Made by a program: the position numbers and the translations under genes
Part shown: piece after piece, positions 51,275 to 60,479 of the stretch
Position numbering within the stretch: position 1 is the stretch's first letter
How the letters are laid out: each line of letters opens with the position of its first letter
Assembly: GCA_958439195.1 (NCBI GenBank)
Contig: OY288156.1
Location: 62,001-126,000, forward strand
DNA length: 64,000 nt
Origin: an uncultured Paracoccaceae bacterium
Lineage (GTDB): Bacteria > Pseudomonadota > Alphaproteobacteria > Rhodobacterales > Rhodobacteraceae
Direction: 5' to 3'
Notes under the pieces: generated by a model
Seen by the model: only the letters and a program-made list of their open reading frames with translations
What the model was told of the DNA's origin: nothing
Databases searched by the model: none

Positions 51275-52318
51275 ATGGAGTGTTGCGATTTTCCGTGGAC
51301 CCGCGTCCTGCACCTGCTGCGGTGTGCGGTGCTGGCGATTGCCTTGGCCGTGGGCTTGACGGCGGGGCTGGCGGCCCTGCCGGCGCAGGCCGATCCGCGC
51401 GATGAGGATTACTTCACCAACCTGCCGCTGATCACCTCCGAAGGCAAAGAGGTCGCCTTCTTCGACGATGTTCTGAAAGACCGCATCGTCGTGGTGAACT
51501 TTTTCTACACCGGTTGCACCGATATGTGTTCGCTCACCACCGCACGCCTTGCTCAGGTCTATGACTGGCTGGGCGAACGGATGGGGCGTGATGTGTTCTT
51601 TGTCTCTATCACCCTCGACCCGGAAAACGACACGCCGGAAAAGCTCGCCACCTTCAAGGCTGGCTTCAATGCCGATCGTGGCTGGACCTTCCTGACCGGC
51701 AGCCGCGAAAACATCGACACCATCCGCGCCAAGCTGGGCGAAAAGGCCCGCACCCTTGCGCTGCACCGCACCGACATGGTGATCGGCAACGCAAAGACCG
51801 GCGTCTGGCGGCGATCATCCGTCATGGGCAGCCTGACCATCGCCCTGCAATCCATCCTCGAACTTGATCCCACCTGGCAAAACAGCACCCAGACCAACGC
51901 CGAGGCGCTGGAAGCCGCGCTGAAGATCAACACCGTCTACGACCTGTCCGCCCATCCCGGCGAGGCGATCTTTCTGGGGGCCTGCGCATCCTGCCACACC
52001 ATCGGCCTTGGCGTGCGCTTCGCCCCTGATCTTGCCGCCGTCACCCTGCGGCGCGACGAGGATTGGCTGAAATCCTACATCATGGACCCGGACCTCGTCC
52101 TCGCAGCGGGCGATCCCGTCGCCCAGATGCTGGCCGAAGATTTCCCCGGAGTCGTCATGCCCAACCTTGGCCTGAACCCCGTGGATGTCGAAGACCTGAT
52201 GTCCTACCTCAAGGCCGCCGATGCCCGTCTTGCCGCCGCCGAACAAGAGGCCGCCGACAGCTTCGCCGCATTCGAGGCCGCGCATGGTCTGGCGGAACCC
52301 GCCCCCCCGGCCAACTAG
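51275..52318 (+). CDS. SCO1/SenC-cytochrome c fusion protein
   Basis: A 347-aa protein with a signal peptide ending near PAQA. Residues about 40-200 are a SCO1/SenC thioredoxin fold: FFYTGCTDMC holds the CxxxC copper site and LHRTDMVIGN contains the conserved histidine region. Residues about 230-320 are a cytochrome c domain with haem motif CASCH and a later MPNLGL methionine. SCO proteins deliver copper to oxidases. Fusion to a haem domain suggests redox control or electron transfer to the multicopper oxidase encoded just upstream. The stop overlaps the convergent gene by 4 bp. Confidence 0.87.
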   Translation: MECCDFPWTRVLHLLRCAVLAIALAVGLTAGLAALPAQADPRDEDYFTNLPLITSEGKEVAFFDDVLKDRIVVVNFFYTGCTDMCSLTTARLAQVYDWLGERMGRDVFFVSITLDPENDTPEKLATFKAGFNADRGWTFLTGSRENIDTIRAKLGEKARTLALHRTDMVIGNAKTGVWRRSSVMGSLTIALQSILELDPTWQNSTQTNAEALEAALKINTVYDLSAHPGEAIFLGACASCHTIGLGVRFAPDLAAVTLRRDEDWLKSYIMDPDLVLAAGDPVAQMLAEDFPGVVMPNLGLNPVDVEDLMSYLKAADARLAAAEQEAADSFAAFEAAHGLAEPAPPAN

Positions 52319-53496
52319 GCTGTCACCGTCTCCACGCTCAACACCGTGGGCAGATGGCGCGCAATCTCATCCCAGTGCGCGCCCCGGTCCCGGCTTGCAA
52401 AGACCGATCCGCTGTTGGTGCCGAAATACACCCCCGTCGGGCTGGCCCGGTCCACCGCCATCGCCTGCCGCAGCACGGTAAAAAAGCAGTCCTTCACAGG
52501 CAGCCCCTCTGTCATCGCGGCCCAGCTTTCCCCACCATCCTCGGTCCGCCACACCGCCGCCGACGCCCCCGGCGGAAACCGCCCCTGCGTGTCGCCGTTC
52601 AAGGGAAAGGTCCACACCCGCCGCGCATCCTCAGGGTCCACCGCGATGGGAAAGCCGAACCCCGATGGCAAGCCCGCCGTAATCTCCTGCCAACTGCGCC
52701 CGCCATCCTGGCTGCGAAACACCCCGTGGTGGTTCTGCTGATACATCAGGTCGCCACCGCCCGCCGCCCGCACCATGTTATGCACGCAATGGCCCAACTC
52801 ATGCCCGTCATGCGCCTGCCCGTCATGCGCCTGATCGTGCCCATGATCCACCGCGCCCTCGTTTGATAACCGATTCCGCCGTTCCCAACTTGCCCCGCCA
52901 TCTTCCGTCGCAAACACCCCCGCCGCCGATACCCCGACCCACAGCTTCGCCGCATCCCCCGGATCGCCTACGATGGTATGCAGCACCAGCCCCGCGCCAC
53001 CCGGATGCCATTCCTCCCGCGTCGGATGCTCGTTCAACGCCGTGACGCCTGCCCAGCTTTCCCCGCCATCCCGGCTTTCATACAGCGCCGCAGGCTTTGC
53101 CCCCACATACAGCACCCCACCCGAAAGCCCCCCCGACAAACCAAGCGACCAGATCGCCTCTACCGCCCCGGTAAACGGCGCAGGTGGCGCAGGCCCGCGC
53201 CCCACATATACCGCCATCCCCGGATCAGCCGCCAGAAACGCATCCATCTTGCCGTTGGCCAGCAAGGACAGCGCCCATGTCGCCCCCCCATCCGTCGACC
53301 GCCAGACCCCGGCGCCATACCAGTCATTCCCGCCTGCGGCCCACATCCGCCCGGTCGCGGCATCCCCGATCACATGGTTGATGGGCCAGCCGTCGCAATG
53401 CGGCCCCGTCAGGGACCATCCCGCGCGCCCCGCATCCGACCGCAACAGAAACGCGCCCTTCGTGGTGCCCACCAGCACCGTCACCGCATCCGCCAT
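52315..53496 (-). CDS. Asp-box (BNR) beta-propeller protein
   Basis: A 393-aa protein with at least six Asp-box repeats, such as STDGGATW, SRDGGESW, TEDGGASW, SQDGGRSW and TEDGGESW. These are typical of sialidase-like or VPS10/sortilin-like beta-propellers. No sialidase catalytic set is recognisable and no signal peptide is clear. A His/Asp-rich stretch (HGHDQAHDGQAHDGHELGH) near residue 220 could bind metal. It is convergent with the SenC gene. Confidence 0.8.
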   Translation of the reverse strand: MADAVTVLVGTTKGAFLLRSDAGRAGWSLTGPHCDGWPINHVIGDAATGRMWAAGGNDWYGAGVWRSTDGGATWALSLLANGKMDAFLAADPGMAVYVGRGPAPPAPFTGAVEAIWSLGLSGGLSGGVLYVGAKPAALYESRDGGESWAGVTALNEHPTREEWHPGGAGLVLHTIVGDPGDAAKLWVGVSAAGVFATEDGGASWERRNRLSNEGAVDHGHDQAHDGQAHDGHELGHCVHNMVRAAGGGDLMYQQNHHGVFRSQDGGRSWQEITAGLPSGFGFPIAVDPEDARRVWTFPLNGDTQGRFPPGASAAVWRTEDGGESWAAMTEGLPVKDCFFTVLRQAMAVDRASPTGVYFGTNSGSVFASRDRGAHWDEIARHLPTVLSVETVTA

Positions 53497-53575
53497 CCGC
53501 CGCCCCCCCGCTCACCAGATGACCCGCAGCCTAACACCGTTCACTGAGTCGTGAACACTCACCCCCAGGCGCGGC

Positions 53576-54658
53576 TCACATCACGCCAATATCCGCCTGC
53601 GCCACCGATACCGATTTCACGATGGCGAACACCTCCACCCCGTCGCGCAAGTCCAACGCCACCGCCGACCGCCGGGTGATCCGCACCAGAAGCGGGTCGC
53701 CCCCCACCGACAGCCGCACCAATGCCCCCGGCCCATCCCCCATCCGCACCGCCGCCACCGTGGCGGGCAACACGTTCAGCGCCGACAACCCCTCAGGCCG
53801 CGCCCGTGACAGGATCACATCCTGCGCCGCAATCCGTATGCGCACCACGCTGCCCACCGCTGCCGCCACCTGCGGCAACCACACCGACCCCGCCGCCGTC
53901 TCCAACCGCGTCAATCCGTCCGCATCATGCGCCGCCACCCGTGCGGGCAGGATCGACCCCGCCTCGCGCAACCCCAGAACGGGTGCCAGCCCCGGATCGG
54001 CCAGAACCTCCGCCACCGGACCCGCCGCCCGGATGCGCCCGCCCTCCATCACCACCAGCGTGGTGGCCAACCGTGCCACTTCGGCCATCGCATGGCTGAC
54101 ATACAGGATCGGAATATCCGTCCCATCCCGCAACCGCTCCAGCCACGGCAGAATCTCGGCCTTCCTCGCCTCGTCCAATGCGGCCAGCGGTTCATCCATC
54201 AACAACAGGCGCGGGTTTGACAAAAGCGCCCGCCCAATGGCCACCCTCTGCTTTTCGCCCCCCGACAGCGCCACCGGATACCGCTCCAGCAGCGCGCCAA
54301 TTCCCAGCATCTCCACCACCGCCTCCAGCGAAACGCCGCCCTTGGGCGCAAACCACCGCCCATAGGTCAGGTTCTGCCGCACGGTCAGATGCGGGAACAA
54401 CCGTGCATCCTGGAACACATAGCCCAGCCTGCGCCGATGCGGGGGCAGGGCCACCCCTGCGGCGCGATCAAACAGCACCGCGCCCCCGGCGGTGATCTGT
54501 CCCCTGTCGGGCATCAACAGCCCTGCCACCGCATTCACCACCGTCGTCTTGCCGGAACCTGACCGCCCGAACAGCGCCGTCACCCCGCGTGGCGCATCAA
54601 AGACCACGTCCAGCGCGAACCCCGGAAACCCATGCGCAATCGCCACCGACAGGGTCAT
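53576..54658 (-). CDS. modC: molybdate ABC importer, ATP-binding protein ModC
   Basis: A 360-aa ATPase. Walker A is GRSGSGKTTVVNAV, the signature LSGGEKQRVAIGRALL and Walker B LLLMDEPLAALD. The C-terminal 70 residues are a TOBE/Mop-like regulatory domain. The start at 54658 overlaps the modB stop as ATGA. The open frame to 54949 only re-reads modB. Confidence 0.9.
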   Translation of the reverse strand: MTLSVAIAHGFPGFALDVVFDAPRGVTALFGRSGSGKTTVVNAVAGLLMPDRGQITAGGAVLFDRAAGVALPPHRRRLGYVFQDARLFPHLTVRQNLTYGRWFAPKGGVSLEAVVEMLGIGALLERYPVALSGGEKQRVAIGRALLSNPRLLLMDEPLAALDEARKAEILPWLERLRDGTDIPILYVSHAMAEVARLATTLVVMEGGRIRAAGPVAEVLADPGLAPVLGLREAGSILPARVAAHDADGLTRLETAAGSVWLPQVAAAVGSVVRIRIAAQDVILSRARPEGLSALNVLPATVAAVRMGDGPGALVRLSVGGDPLLVRITRRSAVALDLRDGVEVFAIVKSVSVAQADIGVM

Positions 54659-55356
54659 CCCAACCCCCCGATCCGCCGCGCCACTCGCCGCCCTATCCAT
54701 TCGCTTGCGATCAGCGCCCCCATGGCCACCGCGATGGACACGATAACCAACCGGAACGCCTGCCCATCCCCGCCCGGCACCTGCAAAAAGGCATAGATGG
54801 CCGAAGGCAGGGTCTGCGTCTCGCCCGGAATGTTGGAAACAAAGGTGATCGTTGCCCCAAACTCGCCCATCGCCTTGGCAAAGGCCAGCACCGCCCCCGC
54901 CAAAACACCGGGCAGGATCAACGGCAACGTCACCGTTGCAAACACCCATACGGGCGATGCCCCCAACGTGCCTGCCGCCTGTTCCAGCTTTGGGTCTACC
55001 GCCTCAAACGCCAGCCGGATCGCCCGCACCATCAACGGAAACGCCATCACCGCCGCCGCCAGCACCGCGCCGGTCCAGCGAAAGGCCAGCACGATGCCGA
55101 ACCACTGATCCAGATACTGCCCGACATAGCCCCGCCGCCCGAATGTCAGCAGCAGCAGATACCCGGTGACAACCGGGGGCAGGATCAGCGGCAGATGCAC
55201 CAGCCCGTTCAACACCTGCTTGCCAGGAAATTCCTTCCGTGCCAGCAGCCACGCCACCCATATGCCCAAGGGCAGGCTGATCACCGTCGCCCAGAACGCC
55301 ACCCGCAAGGACAACGCAACCGCCTGCCATTCTGTCGGCGACAGCCAATCCGTCAT
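54655..55356 (-). CDS. modB: molybdate ABC importer, permease ModB
   Basis: A 233-aa inner-membrane permease. The EAA loop shows LEQAAGTLGASPVWVFATVTLPLILPG. Five to six hydrophobic segments are visible. It pairs with ModC. No modA (molybdate-binding protein) gene lies upstream, where only 94 bp separate it from the next operon, so the binding protein must be encoded elsewhere. Confidence 0.88.
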   Translation of the reverse strand: MTDWLSPTEWQAVALSLRVAFWATVISLPLGIWVAWLLARKEFPGKQVLNGLVHLPLILPPVVTGYLLLLTFGRRGYVGQYLDQWFGIVLAFRWTGAVLAAAVMAFPLMVRAIRLAFEAVDPKLEQAAGTLGASPVWVFATVTLPLILPGVLAGAVLAFAKAMGEFGATITFVSNIPGETQTLPSAIYAFLQVPGGDGQAFRLVIVSIAVAMGALIASEWIGRRVARRIGGLG

Positions 55357-55450
55357 CTATGGGCAATCCCGTCCAGGGTGCATGATGGTCCGGCATCCGC
55401 AAAAGGTTCCGCCGAACATATCACCACAGCAGCACAGCGCCACAAGCGGT

Positions 55451-56503
55451 TCAGCCACCCAGAACGATAAGGTCACGCGCGTGCAGGCTTACTTCGGTCT
55501 GGCTTCCAATCGCCGGCGGCGGCGCATCCACGCGGTTGAACGTGTCCAGGGCGACCACCGATCCCCCCGCCCGCGCCCGCACCCGGATGATCGACCCCAG
55601 GAATTCGACGCTTTCAATCACCGCAGGCAGCACCACATCCGCGCCATCGACGCGCCCCAACTGCACCGCCTCCGGCCGCAGCGCCAGCGCAAGGCTCGCC
55701 CCTTTGCCCTTCTCGATCGGCTCATGCAGCGTCACGGGAACCCCCGCCAGCGTCACCGATTGCGGCCCCGTCACCGCCCCGTCGAATATGTTCAGCGTGC
55801 CGACAAACGTCGCCACAAACCGCGTCGACGGGCGGTTATACACCTCGAACGGCGCGCCCACCTGTTCCGCGATCCCGCCATTCATCACCACCACGCGGTC
55901 CGACATCGACAGCGCCTCTTCCTGATCATGCGTCACGAAGATGGTGGTGATCCCCAGCTCCCGCTGAATCTCCCGTATCTCATTGCGCAAGCTGACGCGC
56001 ACCTTGGCATCCAGCGCGCTCAACGGTTCATCCAGCAGCAACACGCGCGGCGACGGTGCCAAGGCCCGCGCCAGCGCCACCCGCTGTTGCTGCCCGCCCG
56101 AAAGCTGGAACGGATACCGCCCCGCCATTTCCGACAGTCCGATCAGGCGCAGCATCTCGGTGACCCGCGCATCACGTGCGCCCCGCTCCACACCCTTCAC
56201 CTTCAACCCAAAGGCCACATTCTCGGCCACCGTCATATTCGGAAACAGCGCATAGGCCTGAAACATCATCCCGATATTGCGCTGATTGGCCTTCAGCCCC
56301 GTCACCGTCTGCCCGTCAATCACGATCCCGCCCGATGTCGGCATCTCGAACCCCGCCACCATCCGCAGCACCGTGGTCTTGCCACAGCCTGACGGGCCAA
56401 GCAGCGAAATGAACTCCCCCTTCTCGACGTCCAGGGTGAAATCCTTCACCACCCGATTGGTGCCAAAGGTCTTTTCCAGATGGGACAATTGCAAAAAGGA
56501 CAT
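55451..56503 (-). CDS. spermidine/putrescine- or iron-type ABC importer, ATP-binding protein
   Basis: A 350-aa ATPase of the PotA/FbpC class. Walker A is GPSGCGKTTVLRM, the signature LSGGQQQRVALARAL and Walker B LLLDEPLSALD. A TOBE domain occupies about residues 270-345. It is the last gene of the operon; its start overlaps the permease stop by 1 bp. The substrate cannot be assigned from sequence. Confidence 0.9.
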   Translation of the reverse strand: MSFLQLSHLEKTFGTNRVVKDFTLDVEKGEFISLLGPSGCGKTTVLRMVAGFEMPTSGGIVIDGQTVTGLKANQRNIGMMFQAYALFPNMTVAENVAFGLKVKGVERGARDARVTEMLRLIGLSEMAGRYPFQLSGGQQQRVALARALAPSPRVLLLDEPLSALDAKVRVSLRNEIREIQRELGITTIFVTHDQEEALSMSDRVVVMNGGIAEQVGAPFEVYNRPSTRFVATFVGTLNIFDGAVTGPQSVTLAGVPVTLHEPIEKGKGASLALALRPEAVQLGRVDGADVVLPAVIESVEFLGSIIRVRARAGGSVVALDTFNRVDAPPPAIGSQTEVSLHARDLIVLGG

Positions 56504-57285
56504 CAGGCCTTCGCCCTTTCATGTTTGGCAAATCGGGTGGCAAGCTGCATCAGCCCCATGCACCCCCATGTGATCGCAAAGGCAATCACCGCCAGCGCGG
56601 GCGGCTCATAGGCGCGGTTCGCGCCCAGCAATTGCATATATGGCCCAAAGGCCGGGCGGTTCAGCAGCGCCGCCATCGTGAATTCGCCCAAGACAATGGC
56701 CAGCGTCAGGAACGCCCCCGACAGCACCGCCACCATCACATTGGGCAGGATGATCTTGGTCAGGATCGTATACCATCCCGCGCCCAGGCTCTGTGCCGCT
56801 TCGGTCAGCACGCCCACATCAATCGTCCGCAGCCCGGTATCCACCGACCGATACATATAAGGCAGCGCCAGCGTCGCATATCCCATCGTCAGCAGAATAT
56901 CCGTCCCCAGCGCCGACCCGGTCAGCGGCAGAAAGCTCGACGTGTTATACATCCGGATATAGCCGAACACGATCACGATCGCCGGGATCACCAGCGGCAA
57001 CAGCGTGACAAACTCCACGAACGGCCGCGCCTGCGGCAGCTTCAGCCGCACCCAATAGGCGGTCGGCACCACCAGAACCACCCCCACCACAATCGTCGCT
57101 GCCGACAGCGCCAGCGAATAGCCGAACGTGGCCCAGAAACTCGGGTCCGCAAAAACCACGGCATAGGCGTCAAAGGAATACTCCCCCCGCCGCATCTTCA
57201 GGCTGAATTCCGTCATCCCCACCAACGGCAGCAGGAAGAACAGACAGCCGCTCAGCAACGCCCCCCAGGCGACCAGACGCATCAT
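56503..57285 (-). CDS. spermidine/putrescine- or iron-type ABC importer, permease 2
   Basis: A 260-aa PotC-like inner-membrane protein starting MMRLVAWGALLSGCLFFLLP. The permease loop is EAAQSLGAGWYTILTKIILPNVM. It overlaps permease 1 by 4 bp and the ATPase gene by 1 bp. The longer open frame to 57558 is a shadow of permease 1. Confidence 0.9.
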   Translation of the reverse strand: MMRLVAWGALLSGCLFFLLPLVGMTEFSLKMRRGEYSFDAYAVVFADPSFWATFGYSLALSAATIVVGVVLVVPTAYWVRLKLPQARPFVEFVTLLPLVIPAIVIVFGYIRMYNTSSFLPLTGSALGTDILLTMGYATLALPYMYRSVDTGLRTIDVGVLTEAAQSLGAGWYTILTKIILPNVMVAVLSGAFLTLAIVLGEFTMAALLNRPAFGPYMQLLGANRAYEPPALAVIAFAITWGCMGLMQLATRFAKHERAKA

Positions 57286-58157
57286 TTCAGCCACCTTTCC
57301 GACCGCACGCGCAGCCAGATATACAAAAGGTTCGCCGCCGCCGTGATGACGATCATCCCGAAAGCCAGCGCATAACCCAGGTTCGGATTGCCCAGCACAT
57401 CCCCCCGGATCTGCGCGAACAGCTTGATCGGCACGATGTTCAACTGCGGCCCGGTCAACGCGAAGGCCGTCGCCACCGCCCCGAATGCATTGGCAAACAG
57501 CAGCGCGAATGTCCCCAGGATCGACGGAAACAGGATGGGCAGCGCCACCATGCGCCAATACTGCACCCCCGTCGCGCCCAGCACCGCCGCCGCCTCACGC
57601 CATTCCCGCTTCAACCCATCCAGCGCGGGCGTGATGATCAGGATCATCAGCGGGATCTGGAAAAACAGATAGGTGATCACCAACCCCCAGAACGACAACA
57701 GGTTGAACCCCATCGCCCGCAGATTGATGCCGAACTCTGTCCGCAGCCAGACCGTGATCAACCCCACCGGCCCCAGCGTGGCGATAAAGGCGAATGCCAG
57801 CGGCACACCCGCGAAATTCGACGCCACCCCCGAAAACGTCAGCAGGGGCGACCGCACCCCTTTCGGCAGCCCCCCGAACACCACCGCCGCCGCCATCGCA
57901 AATCCCGCGGCACAGCCCAGTATCGCCGTATAGAATGACAGCTTGATCGATGTCCAATAGGCCGCCCGGATCGAATCCGTATTCAGGTCCAGCAGATTTT
58001 GAAACGTGAACCCGCCTTCGGGTGTCTGGAACGCACCAATCACGATCCGCATCGTCGGCAGGATCAGGAACAGAAAGGCAAAGATGGCAAAGGGCAGAAT
58101 GCCCAGCCATTCCAATGGCAACCTGCGCGGCGCGCGCCGGATCGGATCGGTCGGCAT
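57282..58157 (-). CDS. spermidine/putrescine- or iron-type ABC importer, permease 1
   Basis: A 291-aa PotB-like inner-membrane protein with about six hydrophobic segments. The loop is EAAAVLGATGVQYWRMVALPILFPSILG. It follows the binding-protein gene after a 96-bp gap containing an attenuator-like hairpin. Confidence 0.9.
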   Translation of the reverse strand: MPTDPIRRAPRRLPLEWLGILPFAIFAFLFLILPTMRIVIGAFQTPEGGFTFQNLLDLNTDSIRAAYWTSIKLSFYTAILGCAAGFAMAAAVVFGGLPKGVRSPLLTFSGVASNFAGVPLAFAFIATLGPVGLITVWLRTEFGINLRAMGFNLLSFWGLVITYLFFQIPLMILIITPALDGLKREWREAAAVLGATGVQYWRMVALPILFPSILGTFALLFANAFGAVATAFALTGPQLNIVPIKLFAQIRGDVLGNPNLGYALAFGMIVITAAANLLYIWLRVRSERWLK

Positions 58158-58200
58158 CGGTCCCCCTGATGTCTGGCGGCTCTGTTGGCAGCCTTGTCAT

Positions 58201-58233
58201 AAAAAGCCTGCCCCGGAAACCTCCGGGGCAGGC
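58201..58233 (-). terminator. attenuator between binding-protein and permease genes
   Basis: GCCTGCCCCGG and CCGGGGCAGGC are perfect 11-bp arms with a 6-nt loop. On the minus strand the stem is followed by TTTTT. This is a classic intrinsic terminator, placed so that the binding protein is made in excess over the permeases. Confidence 0.8.
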
Positions 58234-58253
58234 CATCGTAGCATCAGGTCCGA

Positions 58254-59360
58254 TTATTCGGCAACGTTCGCGCCGACGGTCGCATCCCAGCCACCGGTGA
58301 CGGCCGCCTTGTTCGCGTCCACCTCTTCCAGCGTCGGGAAATAGGCGGCCTCATAGGCTTCTGCCGGGGGCAGGGCATCCAGAAGATCCTGCGGGATCTT
58401 GCCCGCGGCGGCCATCGCGTTGAACCGCGCCGGGTGGCAATAGCCCTTCAACCAGCCAAGCTGACCTTCATCGCTGTACAGGTATTCCATCCACAGCTTC
58501 GCCGCGTTGGGCTGCGGCGCATAGGCGCTGATCGCCTGCACATAGACACCGGCCAGAACGCCCGACTTCGGCACGACAACCTCAACCGGGGGGTTCCCGG
58601 CCAGTGTGTCGCGCGCCGCCAGCGCGTTATAGTCCCACATGATGACGATGGGCGTGGTGCCCTGCGCCAGCGTGCCGGTCTTGCCGATCACCGGCACAAA
58701 GTTGCCCGCGTCATTCAACTGCTTGAAGAATTCAAGCCCGGCCTTGCCCGCCGCTTCGCCCGGTGCAGCACCGGTCGACATGCCTGCTGCCAGAACACCC
58801 AGAATGGCCTGGTTCGATGCACGCGGATCGCCCGCCAGCGCCACCATGCCCGCATATTCCGGCTTCAACAGATCAGCCCAGTCCTGCGGCACGTTCTCGA
58901 CCAGATCGGTATTCACCAGGAACGACATCACGCCGTAATAGTCGGCATACCAATGGCCATCTGCGTCCTTGATCTCGGCCGGAATCTCGTCCCAGGTCGC
59001 AACCTTGTAGGGCTGGGTCAGGCCTTCGGCCTTCGCCTGCGGGCCGAACGCCAGACCCACGTCCAGAACGTCGGGTGCCTGCGGGCCTTTGTTGTCCTTG
59101 TTGGCCTTCACGGCCTCCAGCTCGTCCGCCGAACCCGCATCCGGGTTCAACTCGTTGACGGTGATTTCGGGATACTTCGCCTTGAACCCGGCGATCACGT
59201 CGCCATAGCCGCACCAGTCATGCGGCAGGGCGATGGTCGACAGCATCCCTTCGGCCTTGGCAGCGGCTTCCAGCTCTTCCATCGTCTGCGCCTGTGCAAT
59301 CGGCGCCACCAACATCCCGGCAATGCTTGCCGAGGCAAACAGCATGTTACGAATCTTCAT
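58254..59360 (-). CDS. ABC importer, periplasmic binding protein (PotD/AfuA-like)
   Basis: A 368-aa protein with a signal peptide (MKIRNMLFASASIAGMLVAP, cleavage at AQAQ). LPHDWCGYGDVIAGFKAKYP and the later PIVIMWDYNALAARD, YVQAISAYAPQPNAAKLWMEYL match family 1/13 solute-binding proteins of the iron/polyamine class. It is the first gene of the operon; a strong terminator follows it. The ligand might be a metal, polyamine or phosphonate such as 2-aminoethylphosphonate, which has similar importers. Confidence 0.88.
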   Translation of the reverse strand: MKIRNMLFASASIAGMLVAPIAQAQTMEELEAAAKAEGMLSTIALPHDWCGYGDVIAGFKAKYPEITVNELNPDAGSADELEAVKANKDNKGPQAPDVLDVGLAFGPQAKAEGLTQPYKVATWDEIPAEIKDADGHWYADYYGVMSFLVNTDLVENVPQDWADLLKPEYAGMVALAGDPRASNQAILGVLAAGMSTGAAPGEAAGKAGLEFFKQLNDAGNFVPVIGKTGTLAQGTTPIVIMWDYNALAARDTLAGNPPVEVVVPKSGVLAGVYVQAISAYAPQPNAAKLWMEYLYSDEGQLGWLKGYCHPARFNAMAAAGKIPQDLLDALPPAEAYEAAYFPTLEEVDANKAAVTGGWDATVGANVAE

Positions 59361-59608
59361 GTGAACGTCTCCCCGTTCGTGATTTCCGTCCTGATCCGGC
59401 CCCATGCCCTTGGGCATGCTTCTCCCGCCAAGATCCGGCGCGACGGTTCCAGACCGTGACGACAGGCTAAAGGCGGGATGGCCGACTCAGCAAGCACCGT
59501 CGCACCTGAATGTAACAATTTTTTCGTTCTTTCGGGGGCTGAAACGAAATCAACAACTTCCGCGCGCATCCGAATGTGGCAAACGTCGCAAAATCGCGCA
59601 TTGCGCGG
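59361..59608. other. gap between thioesterase gene and binding-protein gene
   Basis: A 248-bp gap that must carry the promoter of the binding-protein operon (minus strand). A short AT-rich patch (ACAATTTTTTCGTTC) at about 59514-59530 is the best candidate promoter area. No gene or clear repeat is seen. Confidence 0.45.
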
Positions 59609-59998
59609 CTATTCCTGCGCGATCGGAACCGGGCGGCCCTGATCGTCCAGCGCCACGAAGGTGAAATTCGCCTCTGTCACCTTCTCGCTCACGTCGCGCT
59701 CGCGAGGTCTGCGCCAGGCATCGACATGAATGGTCATCGATGTCCGCCCTTGCCGCACCAGCGTGGCATAAAGCGATACCTCATCCCCCACCTTCACCGG
59801 GCGGTGAAAGATCATTGCATCCACCGCCACCGTCGCACTGCGCCCGCCCGATGTTTTGGTGGCGATGCTGCCTGCGGCCAGGTCCATCTGGCTCATCAGC
59901 CAGCCGCCAAAAATATCGCCCGACGGGTTGGTGTCCGATGGCATGGCGATGGTGCGGATGGTGGGGCTGTTCTCTGGCGGTTTGTCCTCACGACCCAT
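59609..59998 (-). CDS. hotdog-fold acyl-CoA thioesterase (YciA-like)
   Basis: A 129-aa protein starting MGREDKPPENSPTIRTIAMP. The family motif NPSGDIFGGWLMSQMDLAAG near residue 24 carries the catalytic aspartate or asparagine region, and MIFHRPVKVGDEVSLYA is conserved. It hydrolyses acyl-CoA esters in the cytoplasm. The ORF to 60076 adds residues unlike the family. Confidence 0.87.
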   Translation of the reverse strand: MGREDKPPENSPTIRTIAMPSDTNPSGDIFGGWLMSQMDLAAGSIATKTSGGRSATVAVDAMIFHRPVKVGDEVSLYATLVRQGRTSMTIHVDAWRRPRERDVSEKVTEANFTFVALDDQGRPVPIAQE

Positions 59999-60329
59999 GC
60001 AGTCACCCCTTGCCATTCTCTCCGCAGCAAAAGGGACACCGCGCCGCTTGGCAAGCCGGAAAGCCGCCGTCCACATGCATCCCGTGCCGACAGGCGAATA
60101 AGGTTAATCGAAACCCTTCCGCGAAATTGCGGCACCGTGCGTATGCACAGCCGGCTGCACTGCACGTCTGCACCAATGGCTGCACCGCCCCTGCCGCCCC
60201 ATAGTGTTGAAAAATCACAAAATTAACGCATCGCCCGCAGCCCTGCGCCCTGCGCATGGCAAGGTTGCAGTTCCGCGCCTTTCACATCCCGACGGCGGCA
60301 CTTACCTCTGTCCGGCAAAGGAGCAAATC
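59999..60329. other. gap upstream of the thioesterase and the small ORF
   Basis: About 330 bp between divergent genes. It contains a short AT-rich stretch (GTTGAAAAATCACAAAATTA, about 60207-60226) that may hold promoters. No tRNA, hairpin with T-run or other gene was recognised. Confidence 0.45.
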
Positions 60330-60473
60330 ATGCCCGAACCCATCCTCCAGATCCCCGCCGCAAACGCCAACACAGAGGCGCGCCTCGCCCTGTCGCAGAT
60401 GTATGGCTACTACGCTTTTGACTGGCGGCCCTTCTCGCCGCCGCGTCAACCGTTGGTCAAAGACCGCACCTGA
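60330..60473 (+). CDS. small protein of unknown function (47 aa)
   Basis: A short ORF with a strong Shine-Dalgarno (AAAGGAG) 6 bp before ATG 60330. It starts MPEPILQIPAANANTEARLA, then has an aromatic patch MYGYYAFDWRPF and a basic tail. I do not recognise the family. The strong ribosome site and the high content of aromatic residues argue that it is expressed. It is convergent with the Panacea-like gene, which ends 6 bp away. Confidence 0.6.
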   Translation: MPEPILQIPAANANTEARLALSQMYGYYAFDWRPFSPPRQPLVKDRT

Positions 60474-60479
60474 CCCGCG

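Noticed and set aside
58254..59360. Binding protein considered as the missing ModA
   Set aside because: It is 368 aa with PotD/AfuA-like motifs, leads its own permease operon, and is too long for ModA.
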